Part shown: positions 1 to 10,173 of the stretch, in pieces
Position numbering within the stretch: position 1 is the stretch's first letter
Layout of the letters: every line of letters starts with the position of its first letter
Source of the DNA: Skeletonema tropicum
Lineage: Eukaryota > Bacillariophyta > Thalassiosirophyceae > Thalassiosirales > Thalassiosiraceae
Assembly (NCBI GenBank): GCA_037178625.1
Contig: CM074140.1
Location: 2,542,001-2,606,000, forward strand
Direction: 5' to 3'
Length of the DNA: 64,000 nt
The notes under the pieces: model-generated
Told to the model about the DNA's origin: nothing
Seen by the model: the letters and a program-made list of their open reading frames with translations, nothing else
Database searches by the model: none
Translations under genes and position numbers: made by a program

Positions 1-33
1 CTTGCACGAGCTTTATATAATACATACATAAGC

Positions 34-542
34 TACCGCGCTCAAAAAATCGCGACACTCAGAAAATCGCGACAAAATTTTTTTGCTAACAACCTACGCA
101 CAAAACACATCTTGACTGAAACCAGTGCCTCGATACGCTCAACATCGACCCTCAGCGGCCATAGGTTGCTAGTACATGTTATTACCTTTCGATTAAGCCG
201 CTGGGAGTCATCATATTCAATATACTCGCATTGCAGCGGCTGCATAGGTGCTCATATATGCATGCGTCATACAAAGAATCACTCTATTTACTAGGTGAAA
301 TAGGCCATTTTGGACCGATGCTTGCGCTTTATCTAGTAGTTATATAATGGTCAACTAATTAATAATTGTATTTGAATATACTTCCTCAAGGGATTCTGGC
401 TATCAGTTTGGGTTCAACATGATGTTAGGTGCGCTCTATATATGAAGGGCATACTCACATGGTTGTTTCGTATTTTGTGCGGTGTCGCCTAGCTGAAATT
501 AATTCGCGACAAAAAATTTGTCGCGATTTTTTGAGCGCGGTA
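34..542. mobile_element. MITE with 21-23 bp terminal inverted repeats
   Basis: The sequence at 34-56 (TACCGCGCTC then AAAAAATCGCGAC) is the perfect reverse complement of 520-542. If the outer TA on each side is the target duplication, the element proper is 36-540 with TIRs beginning CCGCGCTC. Both ends carry an extra inner copy of the CGCGACAAA motif. No transposase frame lies inside. A TA duplication fits a Tc1/mariner-type MITE, but the family is inferred only from that dinucleotide. A third copy of the outermost bases (GAGCGCGGTA) occurs at 600-609, suggesting a second, decayed end. Confidence 0.75.
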
Positions 543-940
543 TTGTAGTAAGTAAGTAGGACCACTTACTTACTTTAAGGATAAGGAGTATTAGTAGAAG
601 AGCGCGGTACAAATCAACTTCAACATACTGGTTCGCAAAATTGTGTTAGGTCGTACCAACATTCTGATTTAATGACCATCTGTATTGCACGCACACTGTA
701 CCTACATAGGTACTCGAGAGCTTTCTGGGCGAAAGAAAGAAAAAACGCATGAAAGATTCCTCAATCATGCATCATGCATGGAGGGAGTTCGTTTCCAATT
801 CGTTTTTTTCACCATGGCAGTCCGTTCATCTAAGAAGTATTCAGAGAGGAATTCGAGCGTGAGAAGAGTAGTTCTCTTCTTAAACACCCTAACCCTAACA
901 TCACCACTGCCAGCAGCAACACCAGCACCAGCCGTTCTTT

Positions 941-966
941 TCCTGTTCCTGTTCCTGTTCCTGTTC
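941..966. repeat. TTCCTG microsatellite
   Basis: Four to five tandem copies of a 6-bp unit lie just upstream of the SET-like gene. In the plus frame it would read Leu-Phe repeats, but it precedes the chosen start and is probably 5' untranslated DNA. Confidence 0.8.
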
Positions 967-977
967 TGACCATAAGC

Positions 978-2045
978 ATGAGATTTAGACAGAGAGAAAG
1001 AGATCTTCCACTTCAGGGCGGAATGGTGCCAGCGCCAGCAATGTACGACCGTGATGAAAGCATCAACAACGAAGAGGACAAGAAATATAGAAACAGTATC
1101 GCGAGTGTGAGTGTGAGTGTAATCGCTTCAACAGCGTTCATGTTACTGTTAGTAGGTTGCTTCACCGTCACAATCACAGCCAAGCAGTTGTCTCCAGGGG
1201 CAGGAGCATTGGCTGCACAAGTCAAGGATAAGAGGGTAAAAGCATTCACATTCACCGAATCCAACTCCAATGAAATGTATGATGGCGAAGATGTGCTCAC
1301 GCCTACAGGAGGCGGCAAAGCAGTGTTGGAAGAGCTCCCGCAAGGCTGGCAAACATTCAGCTTTCTTCAAATTCGCAATCATTTCCAATGTGATTTGTTT
1401 GACCGCGTACTCAAGCCGCCAAGCATGAAGAAGTGGCAGATGATTCTAGATACATACAATAAGGAAGTCGACAGCTCGATCAAGTTTGATCAGTTCGTAC
1501 CACCTACTCGAGGTTACTTATTTGACAAGAGTAGTACCCGCTACTTGATCGGCGCACGGCACAACAACGAAGGTACTCCACCATTCCATGCCAAGTCGAC
1601 AAACATGGGGAGGCACAGAGGTCTATTTGCATCATGGGATATCAAAAAGGGAGAGGTTGTTCATGATGGTACCAGATCAGATGTAGTATTTCCCGATGCA
1701 ATGGCGTACAGGCGCTTTGCATTGTCTCTGCCACGAAAAGCCGCTTGTGATGTGACCAGTTGGACTTGGACGCAGCGGCTTGTAAAGAATGGGCCCATGA
1801 AGATCATGTTGGCCATTAACATTTCTGCCATGTTAAATACGGGTATTACTTCTGACCAAGCCAACGTTTTGCCCGAGAGTAGCACATCGCAGATTTATTA
1901 CGCAACACGAGATATTAAGAGGGGAGAGGAAATCCTCACTGATGCGACTTTCAGAGATCGGAAAAGGAGAGACTTTGCAGCGACTGATCTTGGGTATGTA
2001 GAGAATGGTAGGGGAGAGTTAGAGGTGTATGATGATGATCAGTGA
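978..2045 (+). CDS. SET-domain-like protein with N-terminal membrane anchor
   Basis: This single-exon frame encodes 355 aa. A hydrophobic stretch at residues 40-65 predicts a signal anchor or signal peptide. From about residue 208 the chain resembles a SET fold: a GRHRGLFASWDIKKGEVV segment, then near residue 280 NISAMLNTG, and RDIKRGEEILTD near residue 314. These correspond to the N-terminal strand, the N-H-S region and the GEE-L-DY motif of SET proteins. The canonical histidine of the N-H-S motif and the terminal tyrosine are replaced, so methyltransferase activity is doubtful. Diatoms have many such SET-like proteins of unknown substrate; that comparison is from general knowledge. The start chosen is the first ATG after a stop at about 967. 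Stop TGA is at 2043. No intron is needed. Confidence 0.75.
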   Translation: MRFRQRERDLPLQGGMVPAPAMYDRDESINNEEDKKYRNSIASVSVSVIASTAFMLLLVGCFTVTITAKQLSPGAGALAAQVKDKRVKAFTFTESNSNEMYDGEDVLTPTGGGKAVLEELPQGWQTFSFLQIRNHFQCDLFDRVLKPPSMKKWQMILDTYNKEVDSSIKFDQFVPPTRGYLFDKSSTRYLIGARHNNEGTPPFHAKSTNMGRHRGLFASWDIKKGEVVHDGTRSDVVFPDAMAYRRFALSLPRKAACDVTSWTWTQRLVKNGPMKIMLAINISAMLNTGITSDQANVLPESSTSQIYYATRDIKRGEEILTDATFRDRKRRDFAATDLGYVENGRGELEVYDDDQ

Positions 2046-2688
2046 GAGATGTTACCAATACCAATTTCTGTACTTTCGATCAACAAAGATAGGAGTCAAA
2101 GAAAGAGGGGGATTAACTTCAGGATATGAATATGATTTTCTGATTCTGAATAATGTATAAGCCAAATGGAAATAGGGTAGGCTGATGCTGAGGTCGTATA
2201 TTGTCAGGTGAATGCTGACGAACAATCCTAATCTCAACTAATACTAAAAGTCGAGCATTCTCTCTTTCGATTTCATTGCCTTAACACCTTAATGAACCAA
2301 ATACTTCACATTATGAATACGAACTTGTTCTTGTTCTTGTTCTTGTCCACTTTTCCTTTTCCCTTCCTTGTCATCTACAAACACCATCACGTCATTGTCT
2401 TTGTAAGAGGTGAACGATTGTGTGGGGAGATGAGCAAGGGGTACTTATATATTCATGTGGTACATTGAAAAGAAGTTCACCAGGATTTTCTCCACGATGT
2501 TTTCTGACGACGCAGTACAAAAAAGTGAGAGATGACTGTACACTGTATTTTTTACCTGTACCTATCTTCTGTTGTGTTCAGGCCAAGAAGTTGTTCAGGC
2601 GCAGCTTCATCTAAGTAGCTCGGTCAAGATGCAAACAAACGCAAACTACTAACTGCAAACATCGGGCAAGGGCAGCTCGCTATCTTTC
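2046..2688. other. Intergenic, no supported gene
   Basis: This holds the 3' flank of the SET-like gene and the 5' flank of the next plus-strand gene. A short TTGTTC tandem repeat lies at 2324-2346. Short ORFs on both strands show no recognisable domain. Confidence 0.6.
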
Positions 2689-3035
2689 ATGATGGCAACA
2701 CGGTTATCGTTAGTTCTATCGCGCGGAACAACGCATAATTATCAACGTCATCAATGGTGTCGCCGCTGCTCAGTGTTTCGATACTCAGCAAACAATAATG
2801 CGCCGTCGCTTCTTCTTGACACAACAAGACAATCATCTCGCATGTCACTGACGAGATTTTCACACACAAGAAGTGATAACAATCCACGCAGCGGCAACAA
2901 CCGCTCTAACCAGAACAGCTTCTTCTTTTTAACACCTGGATTTCAACCAACATCAATCACCGGAGACAATATCGGATTCTATCATGGTTCCACGTTCTAT
3001 GACGGTGCTCCACCGAACGTGTTGCCAACTCTGAA

Positions 3036-3693
3036 TGTTGATGAATGCTTTTGCCAACTAACGTAGATAACCGGTTATCTACGTTAGTTGACAAAACTTT
3101 AAGATTTCCGTTAATTTTGATTTCCGTTAATTTTTTTCTACGTTAGTTGACAAAAGCATTCATCAACATAATGAAAGTCGCTAGCGCCGAGATGACTGTC
3201 GTGCAGTCCAGAACCTCGTGTTCGCTGAGCGTATGCTTCTAAGCATTACAAGCCTGACTGCACTATCAAGTGACAGTCATCTCTAGCCGATTATCTACAT
3301 TAGATGGAGCATTCTAATGTTGCCCCTGGTGTTCAATATTATCACCATCCCCCCATCAGACCACAGGCTACTGGCTGGCTACTGATGGCTCTTACTACTC
3401 TGGCTCTTACGTGCGCGGAGGTAGAGTACCTGACTCGGGGCTCGAACTAGCGACTTTCATTATGTTGATGAATGCTTTTGCCAACTAACGTAGATAACCG
3501 GTTATCTACGTTAGTTGACAAAAGCATTCATCAACATAATGAAAGTCGCTAGCGCCGAGATGACTGTCGTGCAGTCCAGAACCTCGTGTTCGCTGAGCGT
3601 ATGCTTCTAAGCATTACAAGCCTGACTGCACTATCAAGTGACAGTCATCTCAAACCGGTTATCTACGTTAGTTGACAAAAGCATTCATCAACA
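3036..3693. mobile_element. Composite palindromic element with CTGAA target duplication
   Basis: The insert begins TGTTGATGAATGC and ends GCATTCATCAACA, flanked by CTGAA at 3031-3035 and 3694-3698. It is built from a 76-bp near-perfect palindrome centred on AACCGGTT, present at the left (interrupted), again intact at about 3463-3537, and as a right arm at 3655-3693. Between them a roughly 130-bp module bounded by GAGATGACTGTC and GACAGTCATCTC occurs twice (about 3190-3284 and 3556-3652). The intervening 3285-3460 is unique. Such nested foldbacks are typical of MITE-into-MITE insertion. No transposase is encoded. Confidence 0.75.
3097..3136 (+). mobile_element. 40-bp 5'-truncated SINE 3' end with 19-bp target duplication
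   Basis: The palindrome arm is interrupted by 40 bp flanked by perfect 19-bp repeats TCTACGTTAGTTGACAAAA (3078-3096 and 3137-3155). The insert begins CTTTAAGATTTCCGTTAA and repeats GATTTCCGTTAATTTT, ending in T. The same tail ends the full-length SINE at 60369-60687. Long TSD, extreme 5' truncation and tandemly repeated 3' end are signatures of target-primed reverse transcription. Confidence 0.8.
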
Positions 3694-4656
3694 CTGAATG
3701 CCTCTCCGATTCTCTCGCCTGGGAAATATGTACGACAGTCATCATGGTCGGCTACCTCCCGTCATTATTTGAATACGAAGAAAAATAATAACGGGGCAAA
3801 GAGTGGTACAGCTGCAGCTCTTAGATTGGTGGATGCACGGAGGGAATTCATGTCTTTAATGAAGAAAGAGCTTCTTGGTACACAACAACACAATACTAAC
3901 GATGAAAGTGAGAAAGTAGCAATAGAGAATGATGTGCGCAAACTATACGCCTTGGAAGGGCACGGAGTTCCCATGGAGCTGCTGTCACATTTAATTCAGA
4001 TGGTACGAGGATGGACTGCTCCACCGCCACAATCATTAGGTACACAAACACAGAATACTTCTTCGGTGGTACAAATTTCATTCCAAAATGTTCCCAATTC
4101 AACTCTACTGAATCGAGATGAAATACAAGTGATTCATGCCAATGGATACACCATCAAACTTACCGAAAATGACAATCACATGCTGAATTATGGAGGTGAT
4201 GATTGGGAACACGATTTTAATTTGTACATGGTGGTGATGGATCGAATAGCTAGTCGATTGGCATCCTTTGCTTTGTTCCATCCTACTCCTCCTCATCATT
4301 ATGATTCTGGTACGTCTACTGCATTTGATAGAGGAGGAGATTATTCTAATGGTAATAATGAAGCAGCTCTTGGATCGTCCGGGTCGGTGATAACACCTGC
4401 ATCATTGCAACGTTGGAATGTCACCATGATGGAGGGGGAGGCGCTACCATTGACTCTTTTGCCAATACGAAGGAGAGAACGACAATCATCGTCAATTGTA
4501 CTAACTGTGGAATGGGTATTGAACAATAAGCGTGGTAGGAATGATTGTTGTAATATCGTGTTACGATTGCAAGATGATGGAATAGCAGGAACTGACTCGG
4601 ATGATGGGAGGGGTAGAGCGCCTATATCATTAGTGTTTGATGGAGTGTACGTGTAA

Positions 4657-4820
4657 ATAAATAAATGTAATATTGGATGTTATCTAAATGGACATATCGT
4701 TGCATAATAGATGAACATCAGTCTACAGTTGATAACTCCCTTCCATTCCCCCCCCAACCCAAAATTTACAACGTGTATTGATAAACATAATGATTTGTGC
4801 ACAAGTACATTGAGATTATT
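4657..4820. other. Convergent intergenic spacer
   Basis: A short AT-rich spacer between two convergent genes, with a C-run at 4748-4757. No feature was recognised. Confidence 0.5.
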
Positions 4821-5306
4821 TCAATCAACCTTCTTCTTCTTGCCCTGAGCAGTCAGGAGCTTGTAAATGGTAAGACCAATAGCAAGCAAATACGGACCCT
4901 CCGCGGCCCAATAGCCCACCAGTGAATCCCACGGTGCCAGCTCTGGATGCGTAAACTCTGACAAATGATAGTACAACAACGCGTAAATCTTGGCACCGAT
5001 AAACATGGTAATGAGGAAGCAGTTGCTCCCACCCCCAGCAGTCCATGCGTCAGTAAGAGCAGTCCAAAATATTAACAAGTAACCCATCGAAAAGCCATAG
5101 GCGGAGATGCAAGTTGCCATACGCAGCCACTCGGGACGCTGTAAGAAGAGAGGGTTGTTTGCTTTTGAGTAGTCGTATGTTTCCTTCATGAGGAACCGAG
5201 TGTCATTTGGGTCGAGTTCCCTGGCGCAGTAGTTACGCTCGATGGTGATGCAATTTAGAATGAAGTAAGCGTTCAGTAGTACGAGTAATAGATTGACGGG
5301 CTTCAT
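4821..5306 (-). CDS. EXPERA-domain (TMEM97/EBP-like) membrane protein
   Basis: The single exon encodes 161 aa with four predicted membrane segments (about residues 4-22, 62-84, 95-115 and 133-153). The EXPERA fold is suggested by the last helix region reading W-AAEGPYLLAIGLTIYK, matching the aromatic-EGPY-L pattern of TMEM97/TM6SF/EBP proteins. The C-terminus is the lysine-rich QGKKKKVD, compatible with an ER-retention KKxx-like signal. Family members act on sterol metabolism or lipid trafficking in the ER. Whether this one has sterol isomerase activity cannot be told; the catalytic His/Glu set of EBP is not obvious. Length is typical of TMEM97-like proteins. The start is the first in-frame ATG at 5306, and the gene converges on the preceding plus-strand gene. 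Confidence 0.8.
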   Translation of the reverse strand: MKPVNLLLVLLNAYFILNCITIERNYCARELDPNDTRFLMKETYDYSKANNPLFLQRPEWLRMATCISAYGFSMGYLLIFWTALTDAWTAGGGSNCFLITMFIGAKIYALLYYHLSEFTHPELAPWDSLVGYWAAEGPYLLAIGLTIYKLLTAQGKKKKVD

Positions 5307-5561
5307 TGTTTGATTATGTAGAGCTGCTAGCTATTCGCTTCTGCCTGAACCTATTATTGCTTGAACATATGCAGTCCCTTACTTCTGAACTCTGCTGGCA
5401 CCCGTCTTGCTGTCTGGTAATCCTTTTGGCAGAAAAAGACCGTACGTTGTACCTAAGCAGGTCCAGATTATACTCGTGTAGATATCTAATCTGATTAACT
5501 TTGTATTTATTTATTTATTTATTGACTTAACCGGCGTGTTTGAGTTTGAGAAGAGAATTGA

Positions 5562-5665
5562 AGTAGGACAGCAACCAGCAGACAAGCAACAACAGAAGAT
5601 GATGCCGACTCGATGCAAGAATGAAGACGCGTGTCGTACTAATTCCAGCGTGGAAGTCCTGTAGA
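5562..5665 (+). repeat. Copy 1 of a dispersed 5'-flanking repeat
   Basis: About 100 bp starting AGCAACCAGCAGACA recur at about 8871-8973. Both copies contain GCAAGAATGAAGACGCGTG followed by TCGTACTAATTCCAGCG. Each copy lies upstream of a gene for a secreted protein (6062 and 9027), so the repeat may be a duplicated promoter or 5' exon. No protein frame is conserved between the copies. Confidence 0.7.
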
Positions 5666-6061
5666 ATCCAAAGAAAATCCTCCAGATGCTTTTCTTGTAG
5701 TAAGTCCCAATAGAACAAGACTCCCTACAGCGAGTTGAAATAGCGTCGCATTGCGCGCCGACTAGCAAGTCATTCTGGCGTGCCCCGCGTAAAATGACCT
5801 GTCTTATCCCCATGCCATACATCAGACATAGTTATTCCCTTGTGCACACTCCTACTTAATATGAAGCGTGTAAAGTAGGTACTACAAACTAATGCCGTCA
5901 AGTTGAAGCCCCCATCCATTCACGCACATACTCTCCAGCATTCACCACATACTCTCCAGCAGCCCTGCGGTTACCTTACCACTTACCATTGCACTGATAG
6001 ATGCAGGATACAGGTGCAGCCTCGTGATTTGATACGTAGAAGTTGATACATACTCATCCGC
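5666..6061. other. Upstream region of the secreted repeat gene
   Basis: Nothing clearly supported. Short minus-strand ORFs here are shadows without recognisable domains. Confidence 0.4.
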
Positions 6062-8582
6062 ATGTGCCTTTCGTTTTTGTCCTCCGCCTCCGCCTCCTCT
6101 TGCTTTTGGTTTTGGGTGCTCCTCGCCTCCACCGCTCCTCGCGGTCTCGAAGCCAAGCATGCCAAAGGACTGCGCCGCAACCGCAACAGCAACAAGCTCC
6201 TCGCCCAGAAAGAATGCACTATCATGGCGATGGAATATCTGGCCATCGAGGGCGGCCCTCATAAAGAGATGAAACTCGATTGTGAGTTGGACCCCGAAGA
6301 TGCCGGTGGCATCTCGGGGATCATCGTCCCACTCGTCCTTTCCCCCCATCAGAGAGCTGAATTGATGGGAATGATCTACTCCGGTGAAGTTGATCCAGGA
6401 GTAGATATGCTCGACATTGAAGGTGATGAGATTACTGAAAAGCAAAGGATCAAGATCGATCCCATTGTTAGAATGGATTCGAAGGTGTCAAAGGCGCCCT
6501 CGGCCAAGGCCCAGCAGCAACGCCGTCTCGTGGACACAAAATCTGGGAAGACTCATGCTCCCACAAATCCGCCTACTCCTAATCCAGTTCTTCCCACACT
6601 ACCTCCTACAGCACCTCCTACATCACCACCTCCTTGTCCAAGCGGGCAAGCGAGATATCAGGTGACAGTCAAAACATATGATTACCCTGCAGAAAAAAGT
6701 TACACGTTGACTAACATGTGTTCCAATGACGTTATTTTGTCAGAATCTAATTTTCAACCACCGTTTCAATCAGAAGCAGTCTGCGCCGACGCTGGAGAGA
6801 TGAGTTTTGTCATAAACGTAAGTTACTTTCTGTTTATTCTGCAAGAGTGTGAGAGTCAACAAAATCAAAGTAATCAATTCCTAACTTTGTGACTGTTCGT
6901 CCACGGTTCGTCTATCACATTCACAGGATTCTTATGGAGACGGCATTTGCTGCATGTTTATGTTTGGTCAAGGATGGTACACTGTAACAGAAGATGGCGT
7001 AGAAAAAGCAGCTGGTGGATTTTTTGTAGAAAGCGAAACAACAATATGGGGAAGTTGTGCTCCAGCACCTCCTTGTCCAAGCGGGCAAGCGAGATATCAG
7101 GTGACAGTCAAAACGGATTATTACCCTGAAGAAACAAGTTACACGTTGACGAACATGTGTTCTAGTGCCATTATTTTGTCAGAATCTAATTTCAGTTCAC
7201 CCTACTACACGTTTCGATCAGAAGCAGTCTGCGCCAACGCTGGAGAGATGAGTTTTGTCATCAATGTAAGTTACTTTCTGTTTATTCTGCAAGAGTGTGA
7301 GAGTCAACAAAGTCAAAGTAATCAATTCCTAACTTTGTGACTGTTCGTCCACGGTTCGTCTATCACATTCACAGGATTCTCATGGAGACGGCATTTGCTG
7401 CAGCGTTGGTCAAGGAGGGTACACTGTAACAGAAGATGGCGTAGAAAAAGCAGCTGGTGGAGCATTTATAGAAAGCGAAACAACAATATGGGGAAGTTGT
7501 GCTCCAGCACCTCCTTGTCCAAGCGGGCAAGCGAGATATCAGGTGACATTCAAAACGGATAAGTACCCTCAAGAAACAAGTTACAGGTTGACGAACACGT
7601 GTTCTAATGCCATTATTTTGTCAGAATCTAATTTCAGTTCACCCAACTACACGTTTCGATCAGAAGCAGTCTGCGCCAACGCTGGAGAGATGAGTTTTGT
7701 CATCAACGTAAGTTACTTTCTGTTTATTCTTCAAGAGTGTGAGAGTCAAAGTCAAAGTAATCAATTCCTAACTTTGTGACTGTTCGTCCACGTCCACGGT
7801 TCGTCTATCACATTCACAGGATTCCATGTTTGGTCAAGGAGGGTACACTGTAACAGAAGATGGCGTAGAAAAAGCAGCTGGTGGATTTTTTGTAGAAAGC
7901 GAAACAACAATATGGGGAAGTTGTTCTCCAGCACCTCCTTGTCCAAGCGGGCAAGCGAGATATCAGGTGACAGTCAAAACGGATTATCACCCTGGAGATA
8001 CAACTTACACGTTGAAGAACACGTGTTCTAATGCCATTATTTTGTCAGAATCTAATTTCAGTTCACCCTACTACACGTTTCGATCAGAAGCAGTCTGCGC
8101 CGACGCTGGAGAGATGAGTTTTGTCATCAATGTAAGTTACTTTCTGTTTATTCTGCAAGAGTGTGAGAGTCAAAGTCAAAGTAATCAATTCCTAACTTTG
8201 TGACTGTTCGTCCACGGTTCGTCTATCACATTCACAGGATTCTGAGGGAGACGGCATTTGCTGCAGCGTTGGTCAAGGAGGGTACACTGTAACAGAAGAT
8301 GGCGTAGAAAAAGCAGCTGGTGGAGCATTTGAAGGAAGTGAAACGAAAACATGGGGAACTTGTGCAAGCGCACCAACCCCACCTCCAACTACTCTGCCTC
8401 CAACAGCACCTCCAACAAATTCAAAAGCTGGGAAGAGAGGAAAAGGTAAACGTACTCCGCCGCCATCGCCATCTCCCGTAAGTTATAAGCGATTGCGGTC
8501 CACGAGAAAGGGGGAAATCGGTGTTTCGGCCAAAAATCCCACCACCCGCCACAACACAACACACATGTTGATGTTGTTGTAA
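6062..8582 (+). CDS. Secreted protein with tandem GDGICC-type modules, five exons
   Basis: Proposed exons are 6062-6817, 6927-7265, 7375-7707, 7820-8131 and 8238-8582. Introns of 109, 109, 112 and 106 bp all begin GTAAGT, end CACAG and are phase 0. Joined, they give 694 codons plus stop. An N-terminal signal peptide (about residues 1-31, Ser/Trp/Leu-rich then ALA-like cleavage) predicts secretion. After a proline-rich linker come four repeats, each with a CPSGQARYQVTVKT start, paired cysteines, and after the intron a D-S-x-GDGICC module ending in WGSC. The GDGICC motif is frequent in extracellular stramenopile proteins, with function unknown. Exon 4 lacks the GDGICC residues, a small in-frame deletion. 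The C-terminus is Pro/Lys-rich. A GTAAGT at 8478 could start a further intron, so the 3' end is uncertain. Confidence 0.75.
6630..8360 (+). repeat. Four tandem about 430-440 bp units spanning exon and intron
   Basis: The exon segment starting CCTTGTCCAAGCGGGC recurs at about 6630, 7069, 7508 and 7935, giving spacings of 439, 439 and 427 bp. Introns are almost as similar as exons: each carries the same GTAAGTTACTTTCTG start and TCCACGGTTCGTC segment. Equal similarity of intron and exon means recent duplication or gene conversion of the whole unit. Confidence 0.9.
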
Positions 8583-8709
8583 TGTCCATCCCTGCGTCCT
8601 CGGCCATCACCATAGGACTCTCAGCCATCTACAGATGCTTTTCTTTTACAAAATACCAGTGATACGTAGTTTACCGTAGCACAGAAATAACCTAAAGCCC
8701 CCCACACAC

Positions 8710-8772
8710 ATGAAGCTCCATCTTGTTGCCGCCCTCTACTTGTCGTCGCCGACGACAGTCTTGTCAATAAGG
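8710..8772 (+). other. Signal-peptide exon, duplicate of the 9027 exon
   Basis: From ATG 8710 the frame reads MKLHLVAALYLSSPTTVLS, a typical signal peptide, then an AG|GTAAGC donor near 8772. The same segment occurs at 9027 with several substitutions. I cannot identify a downstream exon for this copy. It may be a duplicated or dead first exon. Confidence 0.5.
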
Positions 8773-8870
8773 TAAGCTGCTTCTTCCCGTGTGGCGGAGG
8801 CAAATTGCCATACCTCCTCATCTCTTCCACTCACATTCATTTTGTTCATAGTTCGAAGTGGACAGTGGAC

Positions 8871-8973
8871 AGCAACCAGCAGACAGCAACAAAGAAGATA
8901 CGCCGACTCTATGCAAGAATGAAGACGCGTGTCGTACTAATTCCAGCGTGGAAGCCCTGCAGCATCCAAAGAA
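8871..8973 (+). repeat. Copy 2 of the dispersed 5'-flanking repeat
   Basis: This matches 5562-5665 over about 100 bp with scattered substitutions and ends just before the second signal-peptide exon. The pairing of this repeat with secreted-protein starts supports duplication of a promoter plus first exon. Confidence 0.7.
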
Positions 8974-9026
8974 ACCGCTTTCCTCTTTTTTCCTCCTCCT
9001 TCTTTTCTCTCTATTCAACCATCATC

Positions 9027-9140
9027 ATGAAGCTCCATTTTGTTGCCCTCGCTCTACTTGCCGTGCCGACAGCAGTCTTGTCAGTAAGGCTTAGTGATCC
9101 TCCCCTAACTCTTCCCGTTGCTGCACTAAAGCAAAGTTGA
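9027..9140 (+). CDS. Short secreted peptide or first exon (37 aa)
   Basis: The frame from ATG 9027 gives a 37-aa peptide: a signal peptide (MKLHFVALALLAVPTAVLS), then a short Leu/Pro-rich tail and TGA at 9138. A GTAAGG directly after the TTGTCA codons could be a splice donor, making this exon 1 of a longer gene whose next exon I cannot find. The paralogous exon at 8710 supports selection on the signal peptide, not the tail. Confidence 0.45.
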   Translation: MKLHFVALALLAVPTAVLSVRLSDPPLTLPVAALKQS

Positions 9141-9406
9141 ACAGTGCTACCGCTACCGCCTCCAAGAATAGGCATTTCTCTGCCCGCCTCTTTCCCCAGC
9201 GGAAGTATTTATCACCGTCATGTTTTGCCTCAACTGGGCCTGAACCACCAGTCAAAGACCTCTTAAAATTATTCCAAAGGCCACCCAACCCCTCTGTTGG
9301 TTTGGCTACTTCTCGTTCTCTTCTTTCTTTCTCTTGATCCTCTTTGTCATCGTTATTATCATCAGAGGGCATAGATAAAGGTTTCCACGTTGATCCAGAT
9401 CCACTG
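9091..9406 (-). CDS. C-terminal continuation of the interrupted unknown gene, shifted frame
   Basis: A second minus-strand frame (open 9564 to 9091) overlaps the end of the upstream frame by one-base offset. After 9407 it looks protein-like: acidic Asp/Asn/Glu, then a GLGGLWNNFKRSL segment and Lys/Arg-rich blocks. The two frames probably belong to one gene joined by a frameshift or an undetected intron. Splice sites of suitable phase were not found, so a frameshift is likelier. Confidence 0.35.
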
Positions 9407-9874
9407 TTAGATAGTGCCGTCCTCCGTTTCGTACGATCTCTCACAACCTGTATCACCCTCGTTGTCCTCCTCATCTTCTTTGTGTAACTTTCCAAGTCCC
9501 CTGTCCATGGCTTTGAACAATTTTGGGCTTGAAGATTGGTCTTGGAAATTGTCCTCTTCATCACTGTCGGAACTAATCATGGACAGTGTGCCAGCATCTG
9601 TAGTACTTTCCTTCTTTTTACCAAGAAAAGGAGGTGGAGCGATATGGTCAAATTGACCAGCACCACTAGAAGGATTATCATCTACGTCACTTGCCACTCT
9701 CTTTGGCTTTGGATCTTTTGAACCATCAATGTCGTTCTTGCTATTTCGACCAACAGTCATGCCCGAGGACTCGCTCGACATGCATCCACTTGACATTCTT
9801 CTCAACGACTCCTGTCGTTTCAGCCTCGCAACCTTCAGTCCCTTGATTGCTCTCTCTATTTGCGTCTCATCCAT

Positions 9875-10173
9875 TGTTGGAATGTACTCGTAAGGTACAT
9901 TATCAATACTACGGATTGTAAATAGAACTGAGTTCGAAGGAACAACTACGAACAAGTCATGACAAGTAGTGGGTTCACGAACCAGAGTCATTGGTCATTA
10001 GAGTCATAAATGCAGACACGCACAAACACAAGCATTTCTGACGAGCTCACTTTTCTAGAAAGAGCAATAACGTAAAAATAGCTTAACAGACCATTATCTA
10101 TTGAGTACAATTGTACAAGAGAATACCAAGAGAGAGACACCGAACTGTTACGTAGCTAGAGAGCATTTCAACA
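9875..10173 (+). repeat. 5' LTR of the copia element
   Basis: This 299-bp direct repeat of 12948-13246 begins TGTTGGAATG and ends TTTCAACA. A likely primer-binding region follows at about 10174. Confidence 0.92.

Larger units (their letters stand above)
2689..4656 (+). pseudogene. Unknown protein gene split by a palindromic element
   Basis: The 5' part is 2689-3035 and the 3' part 3699-4656. Removing 3036-3693 plus one copy of the 5-bp duplication CTGAA (3694-3698) leaves 1,305 nt, an exact open frame of 434 codons plus stop. With the insert present, translation stops at 3066. The protein has no domain I recognise. The N-terminus is Arg/Ser/Asn-rich and could be a targeting peptide. The middle has low-complexity Asn/Gly/Ser tracts, and the C-terminal 60 residues look folded (ILTVEW-type strands). 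A GT follows the last Asn codon at 3036-3037, and an AG at 3680-3681 would rejoin the frame, so the insert may be spliced out as an intron. That would keep the gene alive. This is inference; transcripts would decide. Confidence 0.6.

Noticed and set aside
888..900. Telomere-like CCCTAACCCTAAC
   Set aside because: Only two units, inside ordinary sequence; chance level.
3400..3475. tRNA-like segment (GGTAGAGTACCTGACT and GGCTCGAAC)
   Set aside because: The pieces resemble D-arm and reversed T-arm fragments but no cloverleaf of normal spacing folds on either strand.
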